This document shows positions 42,564 through 52,218 of a DNA stretch of 64,000 nucleotides, one piece after another. Position numbers and translations under genes: made by a program. The notes under the pieces were generated by a model, which was given only the letters and a program-made list of their open reading frames with translations, searched no databases and was not told the DNA's origin. Location: contig NZ_JZUE01000002.1 of the NCBI RefSeq assembly GCF_000969605.1, positions 310,001-374,000 of the forward strand, in the 5' to 3' direction. How positions within the stretch are numbered: position 1 is the first letter of the stretch; every line of letters begins with the position of its first letter. The DNA is from Aquincola tertiaricarbonis (GTDB lineage: Bacteria; Pseudomonadota; Gammaproteobacteria; Burkholderiales; Burkholderiaceae_C).

Positions 42564-43604
42564 TCAGGCCGTGGCCGCCGGGTCACAAATCACCGACCAG
42601 GCCGCGGCCAGGTCGGCCGGCGGCGGCGCCTCGAAGGCCAGTTCGCGGCCATCCACCGGATGCGCGAAGCGCAGTTGGGCCGCATGCAGCGCCTGGCGCG
42701 ACAGGCCCAGCAACGGCCGCCCGCCATACAGCATGTCGGCCACCAGCGGATGCCCGCGCGAGGCCATGTGCACGCGGATCTGGTGGGTGCGGCCGGTGTG
42801 CAGCGTGCAGCGCACCGCGCACACACCCTGCCGCGCCGCCAGCGGCTGCACGTCGGTGCGCGCCGGCTTGCCGCTGCCCACCACCGCCATGCGCACGCGG
42901 GTGTGCGGATCGCGGCCCACCGGCGCCTCCACCGTGAAGGGAAGCAGCTTCATCTCGCCATGCACCAGCGCCAGGTAAGCACGGTGCACCTCGCGCGCGG
43001 CGATGGCCCGGGTGAGCGTGGTCATCGCCGGCAGCGTCTTGGCCACCACCATCAGGCCGGAGGTGTCCTTGTCCAGCCGGTGCACGATGCCAGCACGCGG
43101 CAGGTCGAAGGCGCCGGCATGGTGGGCCAGCAGGCCGTTGAGCAGCGTGCCGCTCCAGTTGCCCGCCGCCGGATGCACGACCAGCCCCGCCGGCTTGTCG
43201 ACGACCAGCAGGTGCTCGTCCTCGAACACGACCTGCAGCGCCATCGGCTCGGCGCGGAAGGAACGGCTCTGCGCCGTGGGCACCAGCGCCATGGCCACCG
43301 CCTGCCCCATCTTCAGCTTGCGCGAGGCCGTGCCGGCCGGCACGCCATCCAGCAGCACGTGGCCGCGCTCGATCAGCGCCTGCAGGTGGCTGCGCGAGAA
43401 CTCGCCGGCATGCGCCACCAGCACCTTGTCCAGGCGCTGGCCATGCTCATCCGCGCTGACGGTCCAGGCGCGGGTCTCGGCTTCGGCCTCCGCGTCGTCG
43501 GTGTCGACGTCCGCGTCCGCCACGGCAGCCTCGGGGTTGGCAAGCAGGGGTAAAGACGTGTCCGGCCCCGGCGCTGGGCCGGGGCAGCCTGGGGGGGCAA
43601 CCAT
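42564..43604 (-). CDS. rluD: 23S rRNA pseudouridine synthase RluD
   Basis: Makes pseudouridines 1911, 1915 and 1917 in helix 69. After an acidic N-terminus rich in Asp/Glu/Ala (residues 20-48) comes an S4 domain ([33 protein letters not shown]). The catalytic motif is [38 protein letters not shown] is also present. Length 346 aa. The ATG at 43604 shares its bases with a plus-strand TATAAT that may serve bamD. Confidence 0.95.
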   Translation of the reverse strand: MVAPPGCPGPAPGPDTSLPLLANPEAAVADADVDTDDAEAEAETRAWTVSADEHGQRLDKVLVAHAGEFSRSHLQALIERGHVLLDGVPAGTASRKLKMGQAVAMALVPTAQSRSFRAEPMALQVVFEDEHLLVVDKPAGLVVHPAAGNWSGTLLNGLLAHHAGAFDLPRAGIVHRLDKDTSGLMVVAKTLPAMTTLTRAIAAREVHRAYLALVHGEMKLLPFTVEAPVGRDPHTRVRMAVVGSGKPARTDVQPLAARQGVCAVRCTLHTGRTHQIRVHMASRGHPLVADMLYGGRPLLGLSRQALHAAQLRFAHPVDGRELAFEAPPPADLAAAWSVICDPAATA

Positions 43605-43609
43605 ATAAT
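43604..43609 (+). promoter_or_regulatory. Possible bamD -10 box
   Basis: A perfect TATAAT, 48 bp before the bamD ATG on the plus strand. The -35 position is G-rich and poor. It overlaps the start codon of divergent rluD, so the two genes probably share a compact control region. Confidence 0.5.
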
Positions 43610-43656
43610 TCGCGCTCGATTTTTCAGCGGAGCCGGATTGAACGCCGGCGTAGACG

Positions 43657-44478
43657 ATGACCGTTTCCCGACCCGTGCAACGCGCAGCTCGTTGGCTCGC
43701 GATCCCGGCGCTGGCCAGCGCCCTGGTGCTCGGTGGCTGCAGTTCGACGCCCAAGGAAGACCCGAACTCGCAGCAGGCGGTGGACAAATTGTATGCAGAC
43801 GCCCAGGACGACATGTCCTCCGGCAACTACGAGCGCGCCACGCAGACGCTGCAGCGCGTGGAAGGCCGCGCCGCCGGCACCCTGCTGGCGCAACAGGCGA
43901 CGCTGGACCTGGCCTACGTGCACTACCGCACCGGCGAGCGGACCGAGGCGCTGGCGGTGCTCGACCGCTTCATGAAGCTGCATCCCTCGAGCCCGGCCTA
44001 CGACTATGCGCTGTACCTGCGCGGCATCGTCAACTTCAACGACAACCTGGGCTTCCTCGGCAGCCTGTCGCGCCAGGAACTGTCGGAGCGCGACCAGCAG
44101 GCCTCGCGCGATTCGTACCAGTCGTTCAAGCAGCTGGCCGAGCAGTTCCCCGGTTCCAAGTACGCCCCGGATGCGCGCGAGCGCATGAACTACATCGTCA
44201 ATGCGCTGGCCGAGTACGAAGTGCACGTGGCGCGCTACTACTACAAGCGCGGCGCCTACGTGGCCGCGGCCAACCGGGCGCAGCAGGCCACGCAGGAGTT
44301 CCAGCGTTCGCCGGCGGTGGAAGAGGCGCTGTACATCCTGGCCATGAGCTACGACCGCCTCGGCCTGGAGCAGCTGCGTGACGACAGCACGCGGGTGCTG
44401 CGGCAGAACTTCCCGGACAGCAAGTTCCTGGCTGAAGGCCTGCGCGAGCGCGAGAAGGCCTGGTGGCAGTTCTGGTGA
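43657..44478 (+). CDS. bamD: Outer-membrane assembly lipoprotein BamD
   Basis: Essential TPR lipoprotein of the BAM complex, partner of BamA. The signal peptide ends with lipobox VLGGCSST (Cys about residue 28). Five TPRs follow: KLYADAQDDMSSGNYERATQTLQRVE, YVHYRTGERTEALAVLDRFMKLHPSSP and, later, YYYKRGAYVAAANRAQQATQEF. Length 273 aa. Divergent from rluD, as in many proteobacteria. Confidence 0.96.
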   Translation: MTVSRPVQRAARWLAIPALASALVLGGCSSTPKEDPNSQQAVDKLYADAQDDMSSGNYERATQTLQRVEGRAAGTLLAQQATLDLAYVHYRTGERTEALAVLDRFMKLHPSSPAYDYALYLRGIVNFNDNLGFLGSLSRQELSERDQQASRDSYQSFKQLAEQFPGSKYAPDARERMNYIVNALAEYEVHVARYYYKRGAYVAAANRAQQATQEFQRSPAVEEALYILAMSYDRLGLEQLRDDSTRVLRQNFPDSKFLAEGLREREKAWWQFW

Positions 44479-44582
44479 TGTCAGCCCCCTGACGCCGCGG
44501 CGGCGGCGCCAGCCCCCGGGGGGCTCACGGCTTGGTCACTCGTTGACTCATGCGGCTGCTTCGGCGGCCGTTGTCGTTTTGG

Positions 44583-46607
44583 CTACCCGTGGGATTCGGC
44601 GAGGTGGTGCAGCCAGTCCAGGGCTTCCTGCTCGGTGGTGGCCAGCTTCATCGGTGGCAGCGCGGCGCGCAGGCGGCGGCCGTAGTTCATCGTCGCCATG
44701 CGGGGGTCGCACACCACCAGCAGGCCGCGGTCGGTCTCGCTGCGGATCAGGCGGCCGGCGCCCTGCTTCAGGCTGATCGCCGCGTCGGCCACGAACAGCT
44801 CTCCGAAGGCATTGCCGCCTTCGCTCTCGATGCGCTTGACGCGCGCTTCCACCAGCGGATCGTTGGGCGGCGGAAACGGCAGCTTGTCGATCAGCACGCA
44901 CTGCAGGGCATCGCCCGGCACGTCGATGCCTTCCCAGAAGCTCTGCGAGCCCACCAGCACGCTGGCGGGATTGGTCATGAAGCGCTGCATCAGCGCGCGC
45001 TTGGGCTGCTGGCCCTGCACCAGCACCTCGATGTCGCCGCCGGCCCACGCCAGCTCGTCGCGCAGGGCCTGGGCGATGACCTGCATCGCCCGCAGCGTGG
45101 TGGTGAGCACGAAGGTGCGCCCGCGCAGCGCCGCGGCGCAACGGCCGGCCAGCCGGCCGACGGCTTCCGCATGGCCCGGATCGTTGGGCTTGGGAAAGCG
45201 CTGCGGCACGAAGAGCCGCGCGTTCTCCGGATAATCGAACGGGCTGCCCACCCGCAACTTGCGGGCGTCCTCCAGCCCGGCGGCGGTGGTGAACCAGCGC
45301 AGGCTCTCGTCGTCGCCCAGCGTGGCCGAGGTGAACACCCAGGCGCGCGGCGCCGCGTTGCGCTGCTCGGTCAGCAGCTCGCGGATGTCCAGCGGCGCCT
45401 CGATCAGCCGCGCCTGCTGGGCGCTGAGGTCCACCCAGCGCACATGGTCGGGCGTGGACGGCTCGGCGAAGTGCCTCGCCATCTGCACCGCATGCTCGGC
45501 ACGGGCCCGCAGGCGGGCCAGTTCGGCGTTGCCCTCGTCCACCTCGGCCAACGCCTGCACCGCGGCATCGCAGGCGGCGCCCACGTCGTCGATGGCCTGC
45601 AGGAAGGCTGCGCCGCCCGCGCGGTCGGCCCAGCGCAGCTTCACGCCCGCATGCACCTCCCGCAGCGGCCCGACGGCGGCGATGCGCAGCTCGCGCGCGG
45701 CGCGGTCGCAGGCGGCGGCCAGCGCCTGCCAGTCGGCCTGGCCGCGGGCCTGCTGCTGGCCCAGGCCCAGCAGGTCGCGCGCCAGGTCGATCAGCTGCGC
45801 GGTGCCGAGCGCGCGGCCGAGGAACTGCGTGCCCACGTCCACCAGCTGGTGGGCCTCGTCGAACACGGCGGCATCCACCGTGGGCAGCAACTCGGCCACG
45901 CCGCTGTCGCGCAAGGCCATGTCGGCGAAGAACAGGTGGTGGTTGACCACCACCAGGTCGGCCGCCATCGCGTCGCGGCGTGCCTTCATCACATGGCATT
46001 CGCGGTAGCGCGGGCAGTCGGTGCCCAGGCAGTTGTCGCGGGTGGAAGTGACCAGCGGAATCACCGGCGAGCGTTCGTCCAGGCCTTCCAGCTCGGCCAG
46101 GTCGCCGCCCGTGGTGGTCTGCGCCCATTGCTCGATGCGCGCCAGCGCCCGCAGCACGAAGCGGTCGGCCAGCGAGACGGTCTGCCGCGCCTGGTCCATG
46201 CGGTGCAGACACAGGTAGCTGGCGCGGCCCTTGAGCAGCGCCAGCGTCACCGGCACCTGCAGCGACTCGCGCAGGCGCGGCAGGTCGCGCAGGAAAAGCT
46301 GGTCCTGCAGGCTCTTGGTGGCCGTGCTCACCAGCGCGCGGCGGCCCGCCAGCAGCAGCGGCACCAGGTAGGCGAAGGTCTTGCCGGTGCCGGTGCCGGC
46401 CTCGGCCACCAGGGCCTCGCGGTAGGCCAGCGCATCGGCCACGGCCAGGGCCAGCTGCTGCTGGCCTTCACGCTCGCGGTAGTGCGGATCGGCCGCAGCC
46501 AGCGGGCCGTCCAGCGCGAAGGCACGCCGCACGGCATCGGCCAGTGCGGCGGGATCGTCGGCGGGATGCTGCATCGCCGGGTCGGCGATGTCTTCTGATT
46601 CGGTCAC
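44583..46607 (-). CDS. ATP-dependent DNA helicase, DinG/YoaA (XPD-like) type
   Basis: Superfamily 2 5'-3' helicase with a 4Fe-4S cluster, in DNA repair. Walker A is AEAGTGTGKT (residues 68-77). The cluster Cys residues are probably in SYLCLHRM and in CLGTDCPRYREC. The DEAH box is VFDEAHQLVD, and the C-terminal motif VI region reads ISLKQGAGRLIRSETDRG. Length 674 aa resembles YoaA more than the larger DinG. It is convergent with bamD and coupled by ATGA overlap to the small gene downstream. Confidence 0.93.
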   Translation of the reverse strand: MTESEDIADPAMQHPADDPAALADAVRRAFALDGPLAAADPHYREREGQQQLALAVADALAYREALVAEAGTGTGKTFAYLVPLLLAGRRALVSTATKSLQDQLFLRDLPRLRESLQVPVTLALLKGRASYLCLHRMDQARQTVSLADRFVLRALARIEQWAQTTTGGDLAELEGLDERSPVIPLVTSTRDNCLGTDCPRYRECHVMKARRDAMAADLVVVNHHLFFADMALRDSGVAELLPTVDAAVFDEAHQLVDVGTQFLGRALGTAQLIDLARDLLGLGQQQARGQADWQALAAACDRAARELRIAAVGPLREVHAGVKLRWADRAGGAAFLQAIDDVGAACDAAVQALAEVDEGNAELARLRARAEHAVQMARHFAEPSTPDHVRWVDLSAQQARLIEAPLDIRELLTEQRNAAPRAWVFTSATLGDDESLRWFTTAAGLEDARKLRVGSPFDYPENARLFVPQRFPKPNDPGHAEAVGRLAGRCAAALRGRTFVLTTTLRAMQVIAQALRDELAWAGGDIEVLVQGQQPKRALMQRFMTNPASVLVGSQSFWEGIDVPGDALQCVLIDKLPFPPPNDPLVEARVKRIESEGGNAFGELFVADAAISLKQGAGRLIRSETDRGLLVVCDPRMATMNYGRRLRAALPPMKLATTEQEALDWLHHLAESHG

Positions 46608-46807
46608 GCGGGCTCGGGCGGTTCCAGCTGCACTTCCAGCCGGGCGATTTGGTCGCGCAGCATCAGGCGGCGCTTCTTCAGCCGGCGCAGCGAGAGATCG
46701 TCCTCCGGCTGGGTCACCGACAGCCGGTCGATCACGCTGTCGAGGTCGGCATGTTCCATGCGCAGCTCGATGAGCTGGCGCTGGGGCGAGTGCAGGTTGT
46801 CTGGCAT
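46604..46807 (-). CDS. DUF465 / YdcH-family small protein
   Basis: 67 aa, a helical hairpin of unknown function. The family pattern is visible: RQLIELRMEHADLDSVIDRL, then DDLSLRRLKKRRLMLRDQIARLE. It starts with ATG at 46807 upstream of the helicase; its stop overlaps the helicase ATG. Small size and coiled-coil character are all that the sequence shows. Confidence 0.85.
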   Translation of the reverse strand: MPDNLHSPQRQLIELRMEHADLDSVIDRLSVTQPEDDLSLRRLKKRRLMLRDQIARLEVQLEPPEPA

Positions 46808-46852
46808 GGCGGGCAGCCGAGTTTAGGCCACTCCTTCCCGTATATTGCCGTG

Positions 46853-47665
46853 ATGTCCAGTCCCTTCCCCGCTTCCACCGTGGCCAGTCCTCCGGGCCAC
46901 CGCCTGTCCGCCGCCACCGGCATCCACCGTGGCGACCGCGCCTACCAGCAGGACCAGGTGGCGCTGCTGGTGCACCCGCGGGTGGCCGGCTGCGCCCTGG
47001 GCGTGCTGGCCGACGGCATGGGCGGAAAGAGCGGCGGGCGCAAGGCGGCCGACCAGGTGCTGCTCACTGCGCGCCAGCTGTTCGAGCGCTTCGTGCCGGG
47101 CACCGACGACGCCGGCGAGACCTTGAGGCAGCTGGTGCAGGAGGCGCACCTGATGATCAAGCTCACCGCCATCACCGCCGAGGAGGAGCCGCACAGCACC
47201 GTGGCCGCCTTCCTGGTGAGCCCGGACCGCCGCGGCCATGTGGTGCATGCCGGCGATTCCCGCGTGTACCACTTCCGCGGGGCGCAGCTGGTGTCGCGCA
47301 CCATCGACCACTCCTTCGTGCAGCGGCTGATCGACGAAGGCCGGCTGGCCGAGGAAGACGCCAACACCCATCCGCAGTCCAACCTGCTCACCGGCTGCCT
47401 GGGCACCCAGCAGGACCCGCCGCTGAGCCTGATGACCATCGAGCGGCTGGAGGTGGGCGACAGCCTGCTGGCCTGCAGCGACGGCCTGTGGCACTACTTC
47501 ACCCCGCACGAGCTGGGCACCATCGTGGATGCGCTGCCGCCGCGCGAGGCGGGCGAGATGCTGATCAACAAGGCCCGCCAGCGCGCACGCGGCGGTGGCG
47601 ACAACCTCTCGCTGGCGTTGCTGCGGGTGGATGCGCTGCCGCGCGGCACCGCCAACGCCAACTGA
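46853..47665 (+). CDS. PP2C-family serine/threonine phosphatase
   Basis: Metal-dependent protein phosphatase. Motifs for two-metal binding are intact: GDRAYQQDQVALL, GVLADGMGGKSGG (near residues 50-62), VVHAGDSRVYHFR, LLACSDGLWHYF and GGGDNLSLALLR. Length 270 aa, a bare catalytic domain with no membrane segment. No kinase or FHA protein is adjacent, so its partner is unknown. TATATT 6 bp before the start could be a -10 box that gives a near-leaderless mRNA, but this is weak. Confidence 0.93.
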   Translation: MSSPFPASTVASPPGHRLSAATGIHRGDRAYQQDQVALLVHPRVAGCALGVLADGMGGKSGGRKAADQVLLTARQLFERFVPGTDDAGETLRQLVQEAHLMIKLTAITAEEEPHSTVAAFLVSPDRRGHVVHAGDSRVYHFRGAQLVSRTIDHSFVQRLIDEGRLAEEDANTHPQSNLLTGCLGTQQDPPLSLMTIERLEVGDSLLACSDGLWHYFTPHELGTIVDALPPREAGEMLINKARQRARGGGDNLSLALLRVDALPRGTANAN

Positions 47666-47686
47666 GCGGCGCGGCCGGCCGCCGCG
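47666..47686. terminator. GC-rich hairpin between convergent PP2C gene and secreted coiled-coil gene
   Basis: In the 24-bp gap gcggcgcggcc and ggccgccgc can form a stem with one bulge, followed by ggttt on the plus strand. It is a possible terminator, with no proper U-run. Confidence 0.35.
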
Positions 47687-47689
47687 GTT

Positions 47690-48298
47690 TCAAGGCGCGC
47701 TGGCCGGCAGCTGCCGCGGCACCGGCAGCGAAGGCGGCGGCGGATCGCGCCGGTTGCGCTCCTCCACCCTGCGCCGGTGCTCCTGTGCGGCCGAGGCACG
47801 CTGCGCCTGCTGCGCGGCGCGTTCGGCCGCACGCGCGCGCTCCCCGCTTCGGTCAGGCGCGCTGCGGGGCGTGACGGCCGACGCCGCAGCGGGCGGCGGC
47901 AGCGGCACGGCAGGCACCGACGCGCGTGCGGCGGGTGACGACGCCCGCTCGGCCACGCGGCCCGCCGCTTCGCGTTCCGCCTGCGCACGTTCCTGGCGGC
48001 GCTTCTCCACATCGGCCAGGCGATTGGCCGCCCGCTGCTTGCGCTGCTGCTCGTCGAGCGCCAGGCGTTCGTTGCGCAGGCGCTCCAGCACCGCGCGGCG
48101 CTCGGCCTTGGCCTCGTTCACGCAGGCGGTGACGATGAACTGCTGCAGGCACACCGCCTCGCGTTCGGCATACCGCGCTTCGGCGGCGGCCTGTTCGCGC
48201 TCGATGCGCGCGCGCTGCTCGCCCACGCCCTGCGCGGTGGCGGCGCCGGCCGCCAGGGCCATGAGCCAGGCGACCAGCCGGGGTGCAGTAGGTGCCAT
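47690..48298 (-). CDS. Uncharacterised exported coiled-coil protein
   Basis: 202 aa, not assigned to a named family. A signal peptide (residues 1-22, ending AGAATAQ) is followed by a Arg/Glu/Ala-rich helix (23-130) that contains two Cys nine residues apart in AVCLQQFIVTACVNEAKAERR. The C-terminus is Pro/Ala-rich (VPLPPPAAASAV) and ends in a second basic helical patch. The two Cys could form a periplasmic disulfide (inference). It lies 12 nt after zapE and is probably cotranscribed. Confidence 0.75.
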   Translation of the reverse strand: MAPTAPRLVAWLMALAAGAATAQGVGEQRARIEREQAAAEARYAEREAVCLQQFIVTACVNEAKAERRAVLERLRNERLALDEQQRKQRAANRLADVEKRRQERAQAEREAAGRVAERASSPAARASVPAVPLPPPAAASAVTPRSAPDRSGERARAAERAAQQAQRASAAQEHRRRVEERNRRDPPPPSLPVPRQLPASAP

Positions 48299-48310
48299 CG
48301 TGATGCCGTC

Positions 48311-49408
48311 TCAGGTGATGCGCGTGTCCACGTCGCGCCGGTCGAGCGCCAGGAACTCGGCCGAGCGCATCTCGTTCAGCCGCGAGACGGTGCGCGGGAA
48401 CTCATGCGCCAGCGGCCCTTCGGTATAGAGCTGCTCGGCCGGCACCGCGGCCGACATGATGAGCTTGACCCGCCGGTCGTACAGCACGTCGATCAGCAGC
48501 GTGAATCGGCGTGCCTCGCTGGCCAGGTTGGGCGGCATCAGCGGCACGTTCGACAGGAACACCGTATGGAACTGGGTCGCGATCTCGAGGTAGTCGTTCT
48601 GCGACCGCGGCCCGCCGCACAGCTGCTTGAAGTCGAACCAGACCACGCCGCCGGCCTTGCGGCGCGAGCGGATCTCGCGCTGCTCGATGTGCAGCACCGG
48701 GTCTTCGTCGCGCGCCTCGGCCAGCTTGTCGAAGGCCTCGGTCATCGCGGCATCGGCCTGGGGGCCCAGCGGCGTGTGGTACATGGCCACCTGCTCCAGC
48801 GTGATGCTGCGGTAGTCGGTGCCGTTGTCGACATCGATCACCTCCATGCGCTGGTTCAGCAGGTCGATCGCCGGCAGGATGCGGTCGCGGTGCAGGCCGT
48901 TGGGGTACAGGCCCTCGGGGCGGAAGTTGCTGGTGGTGACGATGCTCACCCGGTTGGCGAACAGCGCCTCCAGCAGCCGGTGCAGGATCATCGCGTCGGT
49001 CACGTCGGCGATGTGGAACTCGTCGAAGCAGATGAGGCGGAACCGCCGCGAGATGCGCTTGCCCAGCTCGTCCAGCGGGTTCTGCAGGCCCTTGAGTTCC
49101 TGCAGCTCGCGGTGCACCTCGCGCATGAACTCGTGGAAGTGCAGCCGCGTCTTGCGGCGCAGCGGCACCGACTGGAAGAAGCAGTCCATCAGGAAGCTCT
49201 TGCCGCGCCCCACCCCGCCGACCATGTACACGCCGCGCGGAATGGGCGGGCGGCGCAGCAGGCGGGCCACCGCGTTGCTGCGCTGCTCCAGGTAGCGGAT
49301 CCACTCGTTCTCGCAGCGCTCCAGCGCCGCGATGGCGCGCAGCTGCGCCGGATCGCTCTGGTAGCCGCGCGCCTTCAGCGCGGCCTCATAGACCTGTCTG
49401 ACCCCCAT
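48311..49408 (-). CDS. zapE: Cell division ATPase ZapE
   Basis: AFG1-like AAA ATPase that in E. coli binds FtsZ and is needed under low-oxygen growth and stress. Walker A is GGVGRGKS (about residues 64-71), the Walker B region is RLICFDEFHIADVTDAMIL, and the sensor region IVTTSNFRPEGLYPNGLHRDRILP is characteristic. FKQLCGGPRSQNDYLEIA follows. Length 365 aa. The start codon lies in the loop of an 8-bp inverted repeat (49396-49403 / 49412-49419). Confidence 0.94.
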   Translation of the reverse strand: MGVRQVYEAALKARGYQSDPAQLRAIAALERCENEWIRYLEQRSNAVARLLRRPPIPRGVYMVGGVGRGKSFLMDCFFQSVPLRRKTRLHFHEFMREVHRELQELKGLQNPLDELGKRISRRFRLICFDEFHIADVTDAMILHRLLEALFANRVSIVTTSNFRPEGLYPNGLHRDRILPAIDLLNQRMEVIDVDNGTDYRSITLEQVAMYHTPLGPQADAAMTEAFDKLAEARDEDPVLHIEQREIRSRRKAGGVVWFDFKQLCGGPRSQNDYLEIATQFHTVFLSNVPLMPPNLASEARRFTLLIDVLYDRRVKLIMSAAVPAEQLYTEGPLAHEFPRTVSRLNEMRSAEFLALDRRDVDTRIT

Positions 49409-49448
49409 GGCGGTCAGACCGGCCGACGCTGCGGGCCGGCCGCTGCCA

Positions 49449-50879
49449 TCAGAAGTTCAAGGTGCGCTTGTCCACCGCCAGGGCGGCTTCCTTCGTGGCC
49501 TCGGACAGCGACGGATGCGCATGGCAGATCCGCGCGATGTCCTCGGCGCTGGCCTTGAACTCCATGGCCACCACGGCTTCCGAGATGAGCTCGCTGGCCA
49601 TCGGGCCGACGATGTGCACGCCCAGGATCTCGTCGGTCTTGGCATCGGCCAGGAACTTGACGAAGCCGGTGGTGTCGCCCAGTGCCCGCGCACGGCCGTT
49701 GGCCATGAACGGGAAGCTGCCGGCCTTGTAGGCGCGGCCTTCGGCCTTGAGCTGCTGCTCGGTCTGGCCCACCCAGGCGATCTCGGGGCTGGTGTAGATC
49801 ACCCACGGGATGGTGTTGAAGTTGACGTGCCCGTGCTGGCCGGCAATGCGCTCGGCCACGGCCACGCCTTCTTCTTCCGCCTTGTGCGCCAGCATCGGGC
49901 CACGCACCACGTCGCCGATGGCCCAGACGTTGGGCAGGTTGGTCTTGCAGTCGGCGTCCACCACGATGGCGCCGCGCTCGTCCAGCTTCAGGCCCACGGC
50001 TTCGGCGTTCAGGCCGATGGTGTTGGGCGTGCGGCCGATGGAGACGATCAGCTTGTCCACCGCCAGGCTCTGCGCGCCGCCCTTGGCGTCGGTGTAGGCC
50101 ACCGTCACGCCGCCGGCTTCGTTCTTGATCTCGCCGATCTTCACGCCCAGCTCGATCTTCAGGCCCTGCTTGGTGAAGGCCTTGAAGGCTTCCTTGGCCA
50201 CCTGCTCGTCCACCGCCGCCAGGAAGGTGGGCAGCGCTTCCAGCACCGTGACCTCGGCACCCAGGCGGCGCCACACCGAGCCCATCTCCAGGCCGATGAC
50301 GCCCGAGCCGATGACGCCCAGCTTCCTGGGCACCGCGCCGACCTTCAGCGCGCCGTCGTTGGACAGCACGTTGACCTCGTCGAACGGCGCGCCGGGCAGT
50401 GCACGGGCATTGGAGCCGGTGGCCACCACCACATGCTTGGCGCCGATGGTCTCGGCCTGCTTGCCGGCGACGGCGATCTCATAGCCGCCTTCAGCGGCCT
50501 TGGCGAACGAGCCGCGGCCGTGGAAGAAGGTGACCTTGTTCTTCTTGAACAGGTAGAGGATGCCGTCGTTGTTCTGCTTGACCACCAGGTCCTTGCGGGA
50601 CAGCATCTTCGGCACGTCGATGGACAGGTTGTCCAGGCCGATGCCGTGGTCCTGGAAGTGGTGGTGCGCCTGCTCGAAGTGCTCGCTCGACTGCAGCAGC
50701 GCCTTGCTGGGGATGCAGCCGACGTTGGTGCAGGTGCCGCCCGGTGCCGGGCCGCCCTTGTGGTTGGTCCACTCGTCGATGCAGGCGGTGTTGAAGCCCA
50801 GTTGCGCCGCGCGGATGGCCGCGATGTAGCCGCCAGGGCCGCCGCCGATCACGACGACGTCGAAGTTCTTTTCAGCCAT
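49449..50879 (-). CDS. lpdA: Dihydrolipoyl dehydrogenase (E3) of the 2-oxoglutarate dehydrogenase complex
   Basis: FAD enzyme that reoxidises lipoyl groups with NAD+. The FAD motif [19 protein letters not shown] is at residues 8-26. The redox disulfide is [16 protein letters not shown] (C50, C55), the NAD motif [16 protein letters not shown] is in the middle, and the His-Glu pair is in [14 protein letters not shown]. Length 476 aa. It follows sucB by 10 nt, so it probably serves the OGDH complex; other E3 copies may exist elsewhere. Confidence 0.96.
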   Translation of the reverse strand: MAEKNFDVVVIGGGPGGYIAAIRAAQLGFNTACIDEWTNHKGGPAPGGTCTNVGCIPSKALLQSSEHFEQAHHHFQDHGIGLDNLSIDVPKMLSRKDLVVKQNNDGILYLFKKNKVTFFHGRGSFAKAAEGGYEIAVAGKQAETIGAKHVVVATGSNARALPGAPFDEVNVLSNDGALKVGAVPRKLGVIGSGVIGLEMGSVWRRLGAEVTVLEALPTFLAAVDEQVAKEAFKAFTKQGLKIELGVKIGEIKNEAGGVTVAYTDAKGGAQSLAVDKLIVSIGRTPNTIGLNAEAVGLKLDERGAIVVDADCKTNLPNVWAIGDVVRGPMLAHKAEEEGVAVAERIAGQHGHVNFNTIPWVIYTSPEIAWVGQTEQQLKAEGRAYKAGSFPFMANGRARALGDTTGFVKFLADAKTDEILGVHIVGPMASELISEAVVAMEFKASAEDIARICHAHPSLSEATKEAALAVDKRTLNF

Positions 50880-50889
50880 GGTGCTGCGC

Positions 50890-52188
<1,299 letters not shown>

Positions 52189-52218
52189 GATGTGTTTGTT
52201 GTGGATTCAGTCGGTGGG

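Noticed and set aside
44479-44582. Terminator between convergent bamD and the helicase gene
   Set aside because: The agccccc/gggggct palindrome has almost no loop and no U-run, so it is not good enough to call.
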